Shown here piece after piece: positions 20,501-29,400 of a stretch of DNA of 64,000 bases (position 1 is its first letter; every line of letters starts with the position of its first letter). The stretch spans positions 91,209-155,208 of IMG/VR virus record IMGVR_UViG_3300008108_000023; one strand, 5' to 3'. Position numbers and translations under genes: made by a program. The notes under the pieces were generated by a model. That model was given only the letters and a program-made list of their open reading frames with translations, had not been told where the DNA came from and did no database searches. The DNA comes from a virus.

Positions 20501-21644
20501 TGTTTGGTATCAAATAACTAGCAACATATCTAACCCTACCTAAAGTTTCATTTTTACCTGATATTCTGAATCTATAACAAGCCGATGTTGGTATTCCTTT
20601 GTTAGGGTCATTTGTTGTTTCATTTTCACCAAATTCATTTGTGTACACAAAATCCATGTTCATGGGTAATGGGACCACAAATGAACCATCGTCCTCGATA
20701 TCTTCTTGTATTTCGTATCTCTCAAGTATTGGTCGACCACTACTGTCTTTATTTGGTGTAAACCTTATTATTTCAATAACAGCATCAAATGTGGTTAAAT
20801 CACATTTTCGACCCATCTCACCTCTTGGTCTACAATTTTTATTTATTGTATTTTTACCTTTATCCGAATATATTGAACCTAATAGATACGCTTTTGGCTC
20901 TACTTTAACCCCTTTACTTGATAAATCAAAATCAGTTCTGGTTAATCCAATTTCACATAAATCTTCGTTACCCCAAAAAGGATAAACTTCTATAGTTTGA
21001 TTAAAAGAAACTATTTGAGGTAAAGTGTCTAAATCATTTGACGCTTTGTACGAATATGTATTTTTGAATTTGTCAACACCTAAACCTTGTCTAATAAAAT
21101 CGTCAGGTCTAAGTGAAAAACACCCAATATCAGATAAATCTACATCAACATGAATTGTTTGTGTCCCTACAGGAACACCCCAAATCATGAAGTCACCAGC
21201 ATCGTTTGTTTTTACAGTGTATTTGTAATATTTTTCATAAACCTCAAGAACCTCTTCTCTCGTTAAAATATCTTTTTGGTCAGGGAATGTACCGGTTGGT
21301 TCGTGTCCACCGTGTTGTTTTCGACTTGGTAAAAGATTATATCTATATCCTTCATCATTTTTACTATCTACCGTGGTAAATGGATATAACTCAGAAATTA
21401 CGGGGTCGTTTGAATCTTCTTCGGATATTGGAATGAAAATAGAAACTCTAGCATTTGGAACACCGAATCCATTGTTTACAAAGATTCTTCCACAAACAAC
21501 ACCATAGTCCGCACACATTGAGGAGTATACCTCCGTCTGTGTGAATTTAAGGGATAATATTTCCAATAAGTCAAAGTCGTTTTTTAATTCGACAACAACT
21601 TTTTGGTCTTTACCTATATTTGTGGAAATTCTGTGTTTCTGCAT
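17520..21644 (-). CDS. Large baseplate wedge protein (gp7 position) with internal hydrophobic segment
   Basis: 1,374 residues directly after gp6, the place of T4 gp7 (1,032 residues). Residues ~40-70 contain a carboxypeptidase-regulatory/Ig-like pattern (CGRIFVNNGFGVPNARVSIF), and a similar domain recurs near residues 130-170. Residues ~478-520 are strikingly hydrophobic (FSFAILLAIIINAF, later AFVGAVQIIIAPFQLIY), like one or two membrane helices, which is unusual for a baseplate protein. The C-terminal half is Thr/Ser/Gly-rich with several cysteines. A palindromic CTATTTATAG motif lies just upstream (21649-21658). The gp7 assignment rests on position only. Confidence 0.55.
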   Translation of the reverse strand: MQKHRISTNIGKDQKVVVELKNDFDLLEILSLKFTQTEVYSSMCADYGVVCGRIFVNNGFGVPNARVSIFIPISEEDSNDPVISELYPFTTVDSKNDEGYRYNLLPSRKQHGGHEPTGTFPDQKDILTREEVLEVYEKYYKYTVKTNDAGDFMIWGVPVGTQTIHVDVDLSDIGCFSLRPDDFIRQGLGVDKFKNTYSYKASNDLDTLPQIVSFNQTIEVYPFWGNEDLCEIGLTRTDFDLSSKGVKVEPKAYLLGSIYSDKGKNTINKNCRPRGEMGRKCDLTTFDAVIEIIRFTPNKDSSGRPILERYEIQEDIEDDGSFVVPLPMNMDFVYTNEFGENETTNDPNKGIPTSACYRFRISGKNETLGRVRYVASYLIPNIREYNSDVDGSYAFSLNWDDYPTSATSSSVIFNQTYGSYYPEDYFYRFTYNKVYTVTSYMGGHFKGGKDNFLGIKDIAPKAEEDCESSVVTPPINYAWRKFSFAILLAIIINAFERVIYTAFVGAVQIIIAPFQLIYEKVRIGPWNILGWTFYWAPFDGWDESIIEPLQALGTVRLSLTIYPECESCDEIQVFTEDSSTDTDPSNIYQKVASGTAVRDKLTFLVNCTTYTLPPPTTGTTTYTWRDCTNNSIQSQSIPFSGSSVTGVCARDGSMSYAGGDGVPVVTGTCDSTVTDIFICDYDPTEREYFLSESPSSGLTSYYYTGYTYGQSLSTIINNIIVNPNRNYYIRVTSYLAHSGAQTADITALSGLTTGNSYTFLYRNYTCGSTTGVLGRDLASANSWLQWNDPTIPKDYVWSGFTYEIYDSNYPITGSTTSSFDSTSLPEGCLSQNTIYDDSGIVKISYCASGTTADYSGTTANPGTNCNNLNLMVVGQAAANDLSKNPCSIKCDTRSGFSEFRFGVYTVIPAAHTDNRDVQFKLIREYARRKLVNKVFCEGIANYSFFDNWLAGSLYMFPFKARVRWDNEETLDLNVRGTNYCQNLLYYKVSEKTSNDAVKKFYYRSTKWNGSIFQKTASGSEFSTLRHPTTIMDLGPRDEFIKEICVDPTLDPNCSIVRSIGSTSYQNFKEMLGLYINYRLDTNANYNYKDFFSNNGYTSYYPFNTNKEILNGDVLQLISINNEAGIEEFDLQNRYYGQYSPVILDPDDYVQLFKSQSGTTNGPMPINFVLDDDGYRVRVCLNEPGRLTESSQIVPFFYWDKDGQGFGEGYGQSWDYATVVSQRLQGMTYNYAFTGDSTYNYVLFPMTKTYSGDTFTIAGADVNDGSFDVEDTNDVHLNYNNQEEGFTVLHITSGTTLSPDAGTLWIRVGEVGGWASKPWNNDVDFILKPTQVNYTGNKQILSTPFLFYFGLRPGATAVDKFIKLFGPKGAFPSQE

Positions 21645-21648
21645 TATT

Positions 21649-21658
21649 CTATAAATAG
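21649..21658 (-). promoter_or_regulatory. Late-promoter-like motif CTATTTATAG
   Basis: Palindromic version of the TATTTAT motif, 4 bases before the ATG at 21644. The same CTATTTATA core precedes the genes starting at 44903 and 55059. Confidence 0.45.
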
Positions 21659-21696
21659 AAAATTATGGATTTCCAGAAAAATAAATAAAAATTAAA

Positions 21697-23529
21697 TTAG
21701 AATGTAGTCGTTCCTAATGTTTTTACTCTAACTTTTATATCTTTCTGAGGAAATCTTATTTGATATATTTGGTTAGATTTCATATAGATAGTCATATCGG
21801 ATTGAGCAATTTCTTTTGTGGTTGGGTCAATATATGATTGTAACACTTCAGAAGATGAATATTCTCCACCTACGTTATTGAAAACTCTTATATCGACAGC
21901 GTTTACCACTCCATTTACTTCACCTATTGTTTTATATAAATCACCAACAAATAATGGGTCACCCATTTTTCTTTTTTCAATTGAAAAATAACTAACAGTA
22001 TCCTCGATAATAGTTTTAACAATCTCTGTTTGGTTACCATTTTTATCAATAACAACGTCAATCTCTAGTGTGAAATCAACCACTTCACCGCTTTGAACTT
22101 CTAAAAAGTCATTAACCATTCGGTACTCGGCTAAGTAAGATAAAATGTTGTTTTTTAATGTGTTTGAAACAGTATCAATAAGATTACCATTCTCATCATA
22201 TGACAATAATTTAATTTTTATTTTATTGTCTTCTTCCATCACGTTTACCTTAGCGGGAGCCCCATATGTTGATGGCATTGTCTCAATTAAAGATTTATAA
22301 TCATTAAGAGTTACCGCCCTATTTTGTGCAGAGAAGTTATATGCTATCATGTTTCTAACTTCTTCAATTGTGGGTTGGTCCGCACCTCCAACAGCTGGTG
22401 TTACGTTGGTTACGGTTAAAGAATTTTGTACTTGAGTGTTCGTTGATGAGTTAGGTCCATTAATAGAAAATTCAACATTATCTACACTTGTAATAATATC
22501 AATACCGAGATTACTATCCTTACCTCCTCCAATTCTATATTTTATGAATAACGTTGTATTTGATTTCGGTAAAGCACCTAATGATAGGTTATTCAAATAC
22601 GTTCCAAGACTTACTCTTAAAGTACCTTGGTTATAGTTGTCCAAATTATCCAATGGATTAACATTACCAGAACCAAATGTTACCGAAAAATAATTTTCGG
22701 GAGTATATTCTGTAATAAATTTATTTGTAACTGGAACGTATGTTCCCGATATGAAATTATCACTATCAGATGCCGATGTTGGGTCGGGCACAAATACTTT
22801 ATCTTGTATTAATGATTTTACTTCGTACCATTTATTTTCAGAACTTAAAAATTCAGAGTTAGTTGGATTATTTACAAAGTTTGTTCCCTCTTTATGAATT
22901 ACTCCACTCACCCCTAATATGTTTTGTTCAGGTAAGAATATTTTTAAGAAAGGTTTTTGGTCAACTTCTGTTATAACTTTTCTATATATTCTTGTTACAC
23001 CATTTACAACAGCTTCTCTTTTTACAATTGAGTATGATATGAGTCTATTATTACCATCAAAATTTGGGATTTTTAATCTGTTTGGTTCACCTCTTTTATT
23101 GAAGGGATTTGAGAAATCAATATCGTCGATGGTTTCAAAAACTTGTCCCCCACCCGATACTTGTGCACCTGATTTTATAGTCCCCAAATAACGCTCATCT
23201 TCTTTATCTCCTCTAACAGGTACTTGTATTGTAAAATCACACAAAGAAACCGATGGTCTATTACCTGGTATTCTCATACCATATGTTTTGGCAATATGAT
23301 ACAATGATTGTCTTTGTTGTGCAAAATCTAGCATTGTCTCTTGCCAAACCCTATCAATGTGAAAATGTAAATTGTCTGTCACAGCGGCATTTAAATCCAA
23401 TAAAACAGAATAAATTGATGCGTCATTTGTATTCTTAATCAAATCGGGATAATATTCCCTTGTGAGATTAACTAGTTCCTGTCTTAAACTCGCAAAGTCT
23501 CTGACGGCGTATGATATTTTTTTAGCCAT
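21697..23529 (-). CDS. 6: Baseplate wedge protein gp6-like (baseplate J family)
   Basis: 610 residues, close to T4 gp6 (660). The N-terminus has the characteristic start of gp6/baseplate-J proteins: FASLRQELVNLTREYYPD, then a DASIYSVLLDLNA stretch and an IDRVWQETMLDFAQQRQSL helix. The C-terminal half carries the J-like part, with NRAVTLNDYKSLIETMP, GAPAKVNVMEED and VDFTLEIDVVIDK. gp6 forms the continuous ring that holds the baseplate wedges together. It follows gp25 with a one-base gap, exactly the T4-like wedge pairing. Confidence 0.88.
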   Translation of the reverse strand: MAKKISYAVRDFASLRQELVNLTREYYPDLIKNTNDASIYSVLLDLNAAVTDNLHFHIDRVWQETMLDFAQQRQSLYHIAKTYGMRIPGNRPSVSLCDFTIQVPVRGDKEDERYLGTIKSGAQVSGGGQVFETIDDIDFSNPFNKRGEPNRLKIPNFDGNNRLISYSIVKREAVVNGVTRIYRKVITEVDQKPFLKIFLPEQNILGVSGVIHKEGTNFVNNPTNSEFLSSENKWYEVKSLIQDKVFVPDPTSASDSDNFISGTYVPVTNKFITEYTPENYFSVTFGSGNVNPLDNLDNYNQGTLRVSLGTYLNNLSLGALPKSNTTLFIKYRIGGGKDSNLGIDIITSVDNVEFSINGPNSSTNTQVQNSLTVTNVTPAVGGADQPTIEEVRNMIAYNFSAQNRAVTLNDYKSLIETMPSTYGAPAKVNVMEEDNKIKIKLLSYDENGNLIDTVSNTLKNNILSYLAEYRMVNDFLEVQSGEVVDFTLEIDVVIDKNGNQTEIVKTIIEDTVSYFSIEKRKMGDPLFVGDLYKTIGEVNGVVNAVDIRVFNNVGGEYSSSEVLQSYIDPTTKEIAQSDMTIYMKSNQIYQIRFPQKDIKVRVKTLGTTTF

Positions 23530-23530
23530 A

Positions 23531-23983
23531 TTATATGTTAATAATTATAAAATCGGACGAAACAAAAGGTTCGTTATTTATGTCATAGTCAATTCGAACT
23601 TTTGCGGTATATGGTTTGGTTGAATAATCAGAAACTCTAAACAATCTTGAGTCCTCATCTTCTTGTGGGCTCATAGATTCTTCAGGGTCTTGGTCAGCGG
23701 GTGTAACTCTAATTGATTTTATTTCTAAATTAGGTATGTATAATTTCACCGCAGTTCTTATTTCATCTTCTATCTGACCCCATGTTACAGCGTCATTTGG
23801 TTCAAAAATAAATTCATATAATCTAGTCCCAAAATCAGGTAAATAATATCTTGAACCCTTTCTTGTTAATAACAAGTGAATCAAGTTTGCACGAATCTCT
23901 CTCTCAGGGGTTTCGGTCATAACCAAAAAATCACCCTTAGGACTAATTCTGAATGGAAAATCTATACCATATGTAATCGCCAT
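23531..23983 (-). CDS. 25: Baseplate wedge protein gp25-like
   Basis: 150 residues (T4 gp25 is 132). It shows the GPW/gp25 family core: LIHLLLTRKGSRYYLPDFG followed by TRLYEFIFEPND, then the IEDEIRTAVKLYIPNL helix. An acidic insertion (residues ~108-120, QDPEESMSPQEDEDS) is extra relative to T4. gp25 is the sheath-nucleating wedge subunit and here is the first gene of the gp25-gp6 pair. ATATTTATT lies 4-12 bases upstream of its ATG. No Shine-Dalgarno is visible. Confidence 0.9.
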   Translation of the reverse strand: MAITYGIDFPFRISPKGDFLVMTETPEREIRANLIHLLLTRKGSRYYLPDFGTRLYEFIFEPNDAVTWGQIEDEIRTAVKLYIPNLEIKSIRVTPADQDPEESMSPQEDEDSRLFRVSDYSTKPYTAKVRIDYDINNEPFVSSDFIIINI

Positions 23984-23986
23984 ACT

Positions 23987-23995
23987 AATAAATAT
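23987..23995 (-). promoter_or_regulatory. Late-promoter-like motif ATATTTATT
   Basis: Minus-strand ATATTTATT immediately upstream of gp25. It follows the nrdA terminator, so gp25-gp6 would need its own promoter here. Confidence 0.55.
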
Positions 23996-24020
23996 AACTA
24001 AAGAACAAATACTAATAAAT

Positions 24021-24048
24021 AAAAAAATCCCAACCGAAGTTGGGATTA
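24021..24048 (-). terminator. Intrinsic terminator after nrdA, TTCG loop
   Basis: On the minus strand a 9-bp stem (AATCCCAAC/GTTGGGATT) closes a TTCG tetraloop and is followed by seven T. It lies between the nrdA stop and gp25, separating the metabolic unit from the baseplate unit. Confidence 0.85.
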
Positions 24049-24052
24049 TATA

Positions 24053-24087
24053 TTGTTTGATTTTTTTGCTCCTGTATAATCAAACAA
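24053..24087. promoter_or_regulatory. 10-bp inverted repeat downstream of nrdA
   Basis: TTGTTTGATT (24053-24062) and AATCAAACAA (24078-24087) are perfect inverted arms separated by 15 bases with a T-run. On minus RNA it would be a second hairpin just before the TTCG terminator. It could be part of termination or protect the 3' end. Confidence 0.5.
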
Positions 24088-24133
24088 AGTAGATGTATGG
24101 TTAATTATAAAATATCAATGGAGCCACCTACAG

Positions 24134-26566
24134 TTACGAGCCACAACCTTCACATTCAAAAGGAGAATCTGTTGGTCTTGATGGTATTGACATCTCCACG
24201 ACTTCTTCTTCTTTTTGATTATTTTGGTTGTATGAAGTATTTTGTACTTCTTTAGCTTCAACTGTGGGTTTTGCTGTTGAGGTGTCGATTCCTAAACCCT
24301 TTAATGGGTCAACAGCAGCTCTGGTTCGTAAATAATACATACCCGTTTTTAAACCAAGTTTCCATCCATAAAGATGTGCGGCTAAAACTTTGGTTTTGTT
24401 TGCGTTGTCAATAAATAAATTTAAAGACTGTGATTGGTCAATGTAAATTGACCTGTTTGCCGCCATGGTTAAGATTCTTTTTTGAGACATTTCCCAAACT
24501 GTTTTGTAAACTTCTTTCACATCAACAGGTACCTCAGGAATGTTTTGAACAGAACCATTTTCCATGATTAGTTTTTTCTTTAATTCGTCAGACCACAATC
24601 CTCTTTCAAGTAATTCATTTACGAGATGTTTATTGATTACAATAAATTCACCTCCTAATGTTCTTCTTGAGTAAAGGTTAGATGTAAATGGTTCAAATGC
24701 TTCATTATTACCAAGAATTTGTGCGGTAGATGCTGTTGGCATAGGAGCAACTAATAGAGAGTTTCTTACACCATGTTTAACAACATCTTTTCTTAGTGAC
24801 TTCCAATCCCATCTTCCACTTGTGTCCTTGTCTGTTTTACCCCATAACTCGTATTGAAATTGACCTTTAGATAACGGAGAACCTTCAAATGAAGAGTACG
24901 CCCCGTTTTCAACAGCCAAGTCTTTAGACGATGTGAGAGCCGCGAAATAAATTGTTTCAAATATTTCTACTTGTAATTTGTCCGAATCCTCACTTTCAAA
25001 AGGTAATTTTAACATACAAAACACATCCGCCAATCCTTGTACACCTAAACCAACTGGTCTATGTTTCATGTTTGAAAGTTTTGTTTCCTCAGTAGGGTAA
25101 AAATTCAAATCAATAACGTTGTTTAGGTTTTTCACAACTTGATATACATTATCATAAAGTAGTTCATGATTAAATTCTTTATTAATGATGTATTTTGGTA
25201 ATGCGATTGACGCTAAATTACAAACCGCTTGTTCTGTTGGGCTTGAGTACTCAATAATCTCGGTACACAAATTAGATGATTTAATTGTACCTAAGTTCTT
25301 TTGGTTTGATTTGTAATTAGCAGCATCCTTGTACAACATGTATGGGGTACCGGTCTCAATTTGTGCCGTTAAAATTGCGTCCATTAATTTTCTCGCTTTA
25401 ACAACTTTTCTTGCTCGACCCTCTTTCTCATACCTTTCGTACAATTCTGTGAATTCTTGAGTAAAAGAAAATGGGTCATCATAAGCGTCTGACAAACCAG
25501 GAGCTTCATCAGGTGAAAATAGTGACCACTCCCCGTCTTCCTCAACTCTTTTCATAAAAAGATTGGGTGTCCACATCGCTAAGAATAAATCACGAGCCCT
25601 TAATTCTTCTTTACCGTGATTTTTTCTCAAATCAATAAATTCAAAAACATCTGCGTGCCATGGCTCAAGATAAATCGCGAAAGAACCTTTTCTTTTACCA
25701 CCCTGATTAATCCAACGAGCGACTTCATTGTATGTTTTCATCATCGGGAGTAGTCCGTCTGATTCACCACCTGTTCCTTTAATATATGAACCCTTGGCTC
25801 TAACATCATGAACATGTAGTCCGATACCACCAGCCCATTTTGAAATTTTAGCAACATCTTTAATTGTGTCAAACAAACCATCAATGTCATCACCTTTATT
25901 ACCAATTAAGAAACAAGAAGACATTTGTGGTCTACGAGTACCGGCATTAAACAAAGTTGGAGTTGCGTGAGTGTAAAAATGTTGTGATAAATCGTCATAA
26001 ATTCTCAAAGCAGTTTCTAAGTCACCATTACAAATACCAACAGCAACTCTCATGTACATATATTGAGGTCTTTCAACGATTCTTCTTCCGATTTTCAAAA
26101 GGTAAGAACGTTCAAGAGTTTTAAATCCAAAATAATCAAAATCAAAATCTCTCTCTTGAACAATCGCACCATCTAAAGATTCTTTGTTTTGAATCACAAA
26201 TTGATAAACCTCATCTGATATTAAAGATGAATCTTTTCCTGTTCTTGGTTCAATAAATGAGTGAAGTTCTTTAATACATTGGGAAAACTTTTTTGGTGTC
26301 GTTTTATGTAGATTTGACACCGCCAATCTTCCAGCTAATTTAGCATAGTCTGAATGTGTTGTTACCATAGACGCAGCCGTCTCGGCTGCTAATGTGTCCA
26401 ACTCAGTTGTAGATATACCATCGTAAATCCCTTGAGTAACTTTAAGAGTCACTAATGTTGGGTCAATGTATTCTAAATTCAAATCATCACAGAAATATTG
26501 TATTCTTCTGGTGATTTTGTCATATCTCATTTCTTCCAATGAGCCATCTCTCTTTTTTACTTTCAT
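24134..26566 (-). CDS. nrdA: Class I ribonucleoside-diphosphate reductase, large subunit
   Basis: 810 residues, full length. An N-terminal ATP-cone (MKVKKRDGSLEEMRYDKITR, residues 1-~90) is followed by the RNR large-subunit barrel. Visible active-site elements are MSSCFLIGNK (first redox cysteine), NLCTEIIEYS (N-x-C-x-E catalytic motif) and AVCNLASIALP (second redox cysteine). The C-terminus ends in CEGCGS, the mobile cysteine pair that is re-reduced by thioredoxin or glutaredoxin. It reduces ribonucleoside diphosphates to dNDPs for phage DNA synthesis. It pairs with nrdB seven bases upstream and is followed by a strong terminator. Confidence 0.96.
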   Translation of the reverse strand: MKVKKRDGSLEEMRYDKITRRIQYFCDDLNLEYIDPTLVTLKVTQGIYDGISTTELDTLAAETAASMVTTHSDYAKLAGRLAVSNLHKTTPKKFSQCIKELHSFIEPRTGKDSSLISDEVYQFVIQNKESLDGAIVQERDFDFDYFGFKTLERSYLLKIGRRIVERPQYMYMRVAVGICNGDLETALRIYDDLSQHFYTHATPTLFNAGTRRPQMSSCFLIGNKGDDIDGLFDTIKDVAKISKWAGGIGLHVHDVRAKGSYIKGTGGESDGLLPMMKTYNEVARWINQGGKRKGSFAIYLEPWHADVFEFIDLRKNHGKEELRARDLFLAMWTPNLFMKRVEEDGEWSLFSPDEAPGLSDAYDDPFSFTQEFTELYERYEKEGRARKVVKARKLMDAILTAQIETGTPYMLYKDAANYKSNQKNLGTIKSSNLCTEIIEYSSPTEQAVCNLASIALPKYIINKEFNHELLYDNVYQVVKNLNNVIDLNFYPTEETKLSNMKHRPVGLGVQGLADVFCMLKLPFESEDSDKLQVEIFETIYFAALTSSKDLAVENGAYSSFEGSPLSKGQFQYELWGKTDKDTSGRWDWKSLRKDVVKHGVRNSLLVAPMPTASTAQILGNNEAFEPFTSNLYSRRTLGGEFIVINKHLVNELLERGLWSDELKKKLIMENGSVQNIPEVPVDVKEVYKTVWEMSQKRILTMAANRSIYIDQSQSLNLFIDNANKTKVLAAHLYGWKLGLKTGMYYLRTRAAVDPLKGLGIDTSTAKPTVEAKEVQNTSYNQNNQKEEEVVEMSIPSRPTDSPFECEGCGS

Positions 26567-26573
26567 AATCTAA

Positions 26574-27551
26574 TTAAAAATCTATATCTTCAAATGATGT
26601 ATCCATATCTTCAATGGAAACGTTATTATTCACACCAGCTTTTTGATATTCAGCAACTCTTTTTTCAAAGAAATTAGTCTTACCTTGAAGAGCAATATTT
26701 TGCATGAAATCAAATGGATTTTCAACATTGTAGACCTTTGAACAATTTAATGACATTAATAGTCTATCGGTCACAAATTCCAAATATTGAGACATCAAAT
26801 CTGAATTCATACCAATTAGTTTAACAGGTAGTGCCTCTAAAATAAATTCTTTTTCAATCTCTAAAGCTCCACAGATAATGTCTTTAATTCTCTTCTCACT
26901 TAATTTATTTTCAATATGGTGATTAAACAAATGACAAGCAAAGTCACAGTGCATTCCTTCATCTCTTGAAATAAGCTCATTTGAAAAGGTTAAACCCGGC
27001 ATTAAACCACGTTTTTTGAGCCAGAAAATAGAACAGAATGAGCCAGAAAAGAAAATACCCTCAACAGCAGCAAAGGCAATAAGTCTTTCAACGAAGGTAC
27101 CCTTTTCAATATACTTTAACGCCCATTCCGCCTTTTTCTTAACAGCAGGGATTGTGTCAATTGCATTAAATAATCTACCTTGTTCTTGTTTATCCTTGAT
27201 ATATGTATCAATCAACAAAGAATAAGTTTCACTGTGAATATTTTCCATCATGATTTGGAAACCATAAAACATTTTAGCTTCCGTATATTGTACCGCATTC
27301 ACAAAATTCATTGCAATGTTTTCATTTACAATACCATCCGAAGCGGCGAAAAATGCTAATACGTTTTTAACAAAATGTTGTTCATCTTCATTTAGTTTGT
27401 TTTCCCAATCATAAATGTCTTGAGCTAAATCAATTTCTTCAGCAGTCCAAAAACATGCTTCTTGTTGTTTGTAAAGTTTCCAAATGTCGTGGTGTTCGAT
27501 TGGAAAAAGGACAAAACGTCCTGGATTTTCTTTCAAAATCTTCTCTGTCAT
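26574..27551 (-). CDS. nrdB: Class I ribonucleoside-diphosphate reductase, small subunit
   Basis: 325 residues. Iron ligands and radical site are intact: [11 protein letters not shown] gives the E-x2-H pair and the radical tyrosine, VEGIFF supplies another Glu, and [10 protein letters not shown] supplies the final E-x2-H. The C-terminus is acidic ([13 protein letters not shown]), as needed to dock on NrdA. It makes the tyrosyl radical used by NrdA. It is in one transcriptional unit with nrdA, preceded by the helicase gene with a short gap. Confidence 0.96.
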   Translation of the reverse strand: MTEKILKENPGRFVLFPIEHHDIWKLYKQQEACFWTAEEIDLAQDIYDWENKLNEDEQHFVKNVLAFFAASDGIVNENIAMNFVNAVQYTEAKMFYGFQIMMENIHSETYSLLIDTYIKDKQEQGRLFNAIDTIPAVKKKAEWALKYIEKGTFVERLIAFAAVEGIFFSGSFCSIFWLKKRGLMPGLTFSNELISRDEGMHCDFACHLFNHHIENKLSEKRIKDIICGALEIEKEFILEALPVKLIGMNSDLMSQYLEFVTDRLLMSLNCSKVYNVENPFDFMQNIALQGKTNFFEKRVAEYQKAGVNNNVSIEDMDTSFEDIDF

Positions 27552-27565
27552 GGTGATAATAATTA

Positions 27566-28942
27566 TTAATTTCTGTTTAAAGTTTCCTGTCTTTTGGTGA
27601 AAGCTTCTCTCACCCTGTCAGCAGCGTTTTTTTGTTTCTCCTCTTTATGACCAAGGAGTGTTGTTTGAGACTCAGTATCAATGACTAACAGTCTATTGTC
27701 AAATTTACAATTCTGCCAAATAATTCCGTCACGACCAATTCTTGACTTAAGTAAAGTCATGGTTGCTAAGTTATGTTCTTTTTGTTCTATGGTTTTACCT
27801 ATTGATAAAATTACGTGGGCAATTTGCGCTTTTTTAATTGACCCACCCATTTGGTCACTGTTTACAACTTCAGATGAAATAGATTCTCTGTTACCCTGAG
27901 TAGCCGTCCATATAACAATTCCAAATTCACTTGTCATCGCTTCTAAACTTCTCATTACTGAACCTTCACCTTTCCATTCTTCACCGAAATTAGATTTTTC
28001 GGGACTGATACAGTCGACATAATCAATAACTAAAAGGTCAATCTTTTTACCTTCTGAAATTCTTTTTCTCAATCGAGATTTAATCTCAGATATTGAAACT
28101 GAATCACTTGGTAACTTTAAAATATCCAAGGTTCCTTTACTTTGAGTTTGAACCTCGTTTATCTTTTCTTTTACAAAATCTTTATTTTCAGGTTGTTCAT
28201 CGGGTGCAATTCCTGACCAAATTGTGTAATGTTTCTTTTTGATGTTATCGGGATTGTCTTCAAAAAATATTTGAAGAACATTGTACCCATGTAAGTAAGC
28301 AGTATTTGCAAATAATGATAATATGGTCGTTTTACCCGTACCTGTTGGTGCTAATACAACACCAAGTTCCCCAATACCCAAACCACCTTTTAAAGCGGTG
28401 TCAAGACCCTCTATACCTGTTGGTATTGGTTGTCTATTATCTTTTTCTAAAGCGGCGTCGATATTGTGAAAAACATCCATACATTCTTCAGGTGGTAATC
28501 CGACTTGTAGTGCCTTTTGAATAATACCTTCAATCTTATGATACTCTTGGAATTTACCATTTTCAATAATGGTTGTTACCATTTTAAGTTCCTTCTTTAA
28601 ATTTTGTTGTTTACAAAAATTCAAAGCCTCTTCTCTGACCATTGGGTCATCTACGGTATTTTCTTTGATGTCGTGAATTGTATCTAAATGTATTCTCGCG
28701 GTTTCTTGTGAACCCATTTCAAGAATTATAGTTTGACACAAACTTTGATAATCAGGAATTTTCCCATATTTCTGATAGTACTCTTTGATATGGGAGGTAA
28801 TAAATCTAAAAGAACTATTATCAAAATATTTGCTCTCGATTACATCAATAATCTGTTCACCGTACTTTTTATCCTCTACAATTGATTTAATTAACGTTTG
28901 TTGAAATGACGCTCCGAGAAAACCAAAATTTTTTTCTGACAT
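27566..28942 (-). CDS. 41: Replicative DNA helicase, DnaB/gp41-like
   Basis: 458 residues (T4 gp41 is 475). The N-terminal helical domain (1-~165) is followed by a RecA-type ATPase with Walker [10 protein letters not shown] (198-206) and Walker [11 protein letters not shown] (301-310). [10 protein letters not shown] (225-234) fits the helicase motif after Walker A, and [16 protein letters not shown] fits the later DNA-binding/arginine-finger region. It is the 5'-3' helicase that unwinds the fork with the primase. It lies upstream of nrdB and downstream of the small duplicated protein. Confidence 0.92.
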   Translation of the reverse strand: MSEKNFGFLGASFQQTLIKSIVEDKKYGEQIIDVIESKYFDNSSFRFITSHIKEYYQKYGKIPDYQSLCQTIILEMGSQETARIHLDTIHDIKENTVDDPMVREEALNFCKQQNLKKELKMVTTIIENGKFQEYHKIEGIIQKALQVGLPPEECMDVFHNIDAALEKDNRQPIPTGIEGLDTALKGGLGIGELGVVLAPTGTGKTTILSLFANTAYLHGYNVLQIFFEDNPDNIKKKHYTIWSGIAPDEQPENKDFVKEKINEVQTQSKGTLDILKLPSDSVSISEIKSRLRKRISEGKKIDLLVIDYVDCISPEKSNFGEEWKGEGSVMRSLEAMTSEFGIVIWTATQGNRESISSEVVNSDQMGGSIKKAQIAHVILSIGKTIEQKEHNLATMTLLKSRIGRDGIIWQNCKFDNRLLVIDTESQTTLLGHKEEKQKNAADRVREAFTKRQETLNRN

Positions 28943-28956
28943 AGTTTTTTATTTTT

Positions 28957-29400
28957 TTATAATTGATAGTTTAAATAAGTTGTTTCCAAATCTCTAGATG
29001 ATAAAATGTCGGTTAAATCTGACAAATATCTCTTTAAATAAGGACGAATGTCTACCGTATATCTAACCTTTGGGTGATAGACTTTAGCGGAAAACATCCT
29101 TTGAATAAATACATCGTCACCCATCTTAATCTCGAGCAAAAAGTACTCTTTTTCATTTTGTTCATCGGTTTCTGCACTATCCAAACCGTAAAAATAATCA
29201 CGATTTTCATGTAGATAATCCAATGTTTTTGTTTTCAAATCTACACCAATATCGTCACAAATATTTTTAACGTAATAGTGTAAATCCATAGAACGTCTCG
29301 ACTTTGGGTTATGCTCTCTTACATTGAAGAAGCGCTGACAGATAATGTTTCCTTCTAATGTCAAAAGGAACTCGAACTTTGTTACTTCTTGATTACTCAT
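28957..29400 (-). CDS. Unknown small protein with internal duplication
   Basis: 147 residues, no family recognised. The protein is two copies of one ~45-residue motif: residues 9-51 and 85-130 share FLL, QR-x-F, a HPK-x-R type loop (HNPKSRR versus YHPKVRY) and D-[LI]-x-x-Y-[VL]-K. An acidic/Tyr linker joins them. Its start overlaps the RNase H stop by 8 bases, so it is probably translated with it. Location between RNase H and the helicase suggests a replication accessory role. This is inference. Confidence 0.75.
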   Translation of the reverse strand: MSNQEVTKFEFLLTLEGNIICQRFFNVREHNPKSRRSMDLHYYVKNICDDIGVDLKTKTLDYLHENRDYFYGLDSAETDEQNEKEYFLLEIKMGDDVFIQRMFSAKVYHPKVRYTVDIRPYLKRYLSDLTDILSSRDLETTYLNYQL

